Source: Prorocentrum cordatum | Lineage: Eukaryota; Sar; Dinophyceae; Prorocentrales; Prorocentraceae | Direction: 5' to 3' | Assembly: GCA_963575745.1 (NCBI GenBank) | Contig: CAUYUJ010014339.1 | Coordinates: forward strand, 25,001-89,000 | DNA length: 64,000 bases | The notes under the pieces: generated by a model | The model's database searches: none | The model's input: the letters and a program-made list of their open reading frames with translations, nothing else | What the model was told of the DNA's origin: nothing | Shown here: positions 63,914-64,000 of the stretch, piece after piece | Layout of the letters: every line of letters starts with the position of its first letter | How positions within the stretch are numbered: the stretch's first letter is position 1 | Made by a program: the position numbers and the translations under genes

Positions 63914-64000
63914 AGGAGGAAGAGGAGGAGGAGGAGGAGGAGGAGGAGGAGGAGGAGGAGGAGGAAGAGAAGAAGGAGGAGGAGGAGGGGGGGGAAGAGG
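63914..64000 (+). repeat. (GGA)n tract at window end
   Basis: GGA/GAA triplets, running off the window. Confidence 0.95.

Overview
The window looks like nuclear DNA of a dinoflagellate. The best evidence is a full-length copy of the conserved dinoflagellate spliced leader (SL; CCGTAGCC...GGCTCAAG, minus strand, 49635-49656) joined to a protein-coding cDNA-like insert, plus a truncated SL (34075-34089) at the 5' end of a LINE retrotransposon. A DUF4116-repeat protein, a GC-rich base composition and a huge load of simple repeats fit the same group. I cannot fix the genus; a large-genome, GC-rich core dinoflagellate is likely.

There is very little conventional gene content. Most long open frames are artefacts of (GGA)n, (GAC)n, (CTTGGG)n and similar repeats. 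The real coding relics are four. (1) A minus-strand LINE at about 28.78-34.09 kb: ORF1, an apurinic-type endonuclease, an RNase H domain, then a reverse transcriptase, with several frameshifts and stops. (2) A broken CRESS-DNA-type Rep gene at about 40.37-41.41 kb (+): HUH endonuclease part, then superfamily 3 helicase part. (3) A decayed DDE-type transposase at about 43.46-44.53 kb (+). (4) A DUF4116 retrogene at 48.25-49.56 kb (-), headed by the SL relic.

Layout: 0-7.4 kb holds GGA tracts and small foldback elements; 7.5-8.35 and 11.64-12.19 kb hold CCCAAGAG-type minisatellites; 12.2-17.2 kb is a higher-order array of the same minisatellite in the opposite orientation with units of about 1.2-1.7 kb; 17.2-28.7 kb is mostly unassigned GC-rich DNA with CTC/CCG/GTC microsatellites and two copies of a foldback element; 28.8-34.1 kb is the LINE; 34.1-39.5 kb is dense in small inverted-repeat elements; 40.4-44.5 kb carries the Rep and transposase relics around CA and GAT microsatellites; 45-50.5 kb has foldback elements, GGA tracts and the DUF4116 retrogene; 51.4-57.6 kb contains several diverged copies of a GAC-array-containing repeat; 57.6-64 kb holds further foldback elements, a 90-bp tandem array and terminal GGA repeats.

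Two themes tie the window together. Independent insertions (LINE and DUF4116 retrogene) carry SL at their 5' ends and sit inside (GGA)n/(TCC)n microsatellites, which suggests that trans-spliced RNAs were reverse-transcribed into simple-repeat targets. Second, at least six families of short (about 115-260 bp) elements with terminal inverted repeats are scattered through the sequence, several sharing the terminal motif GTCGGGC.
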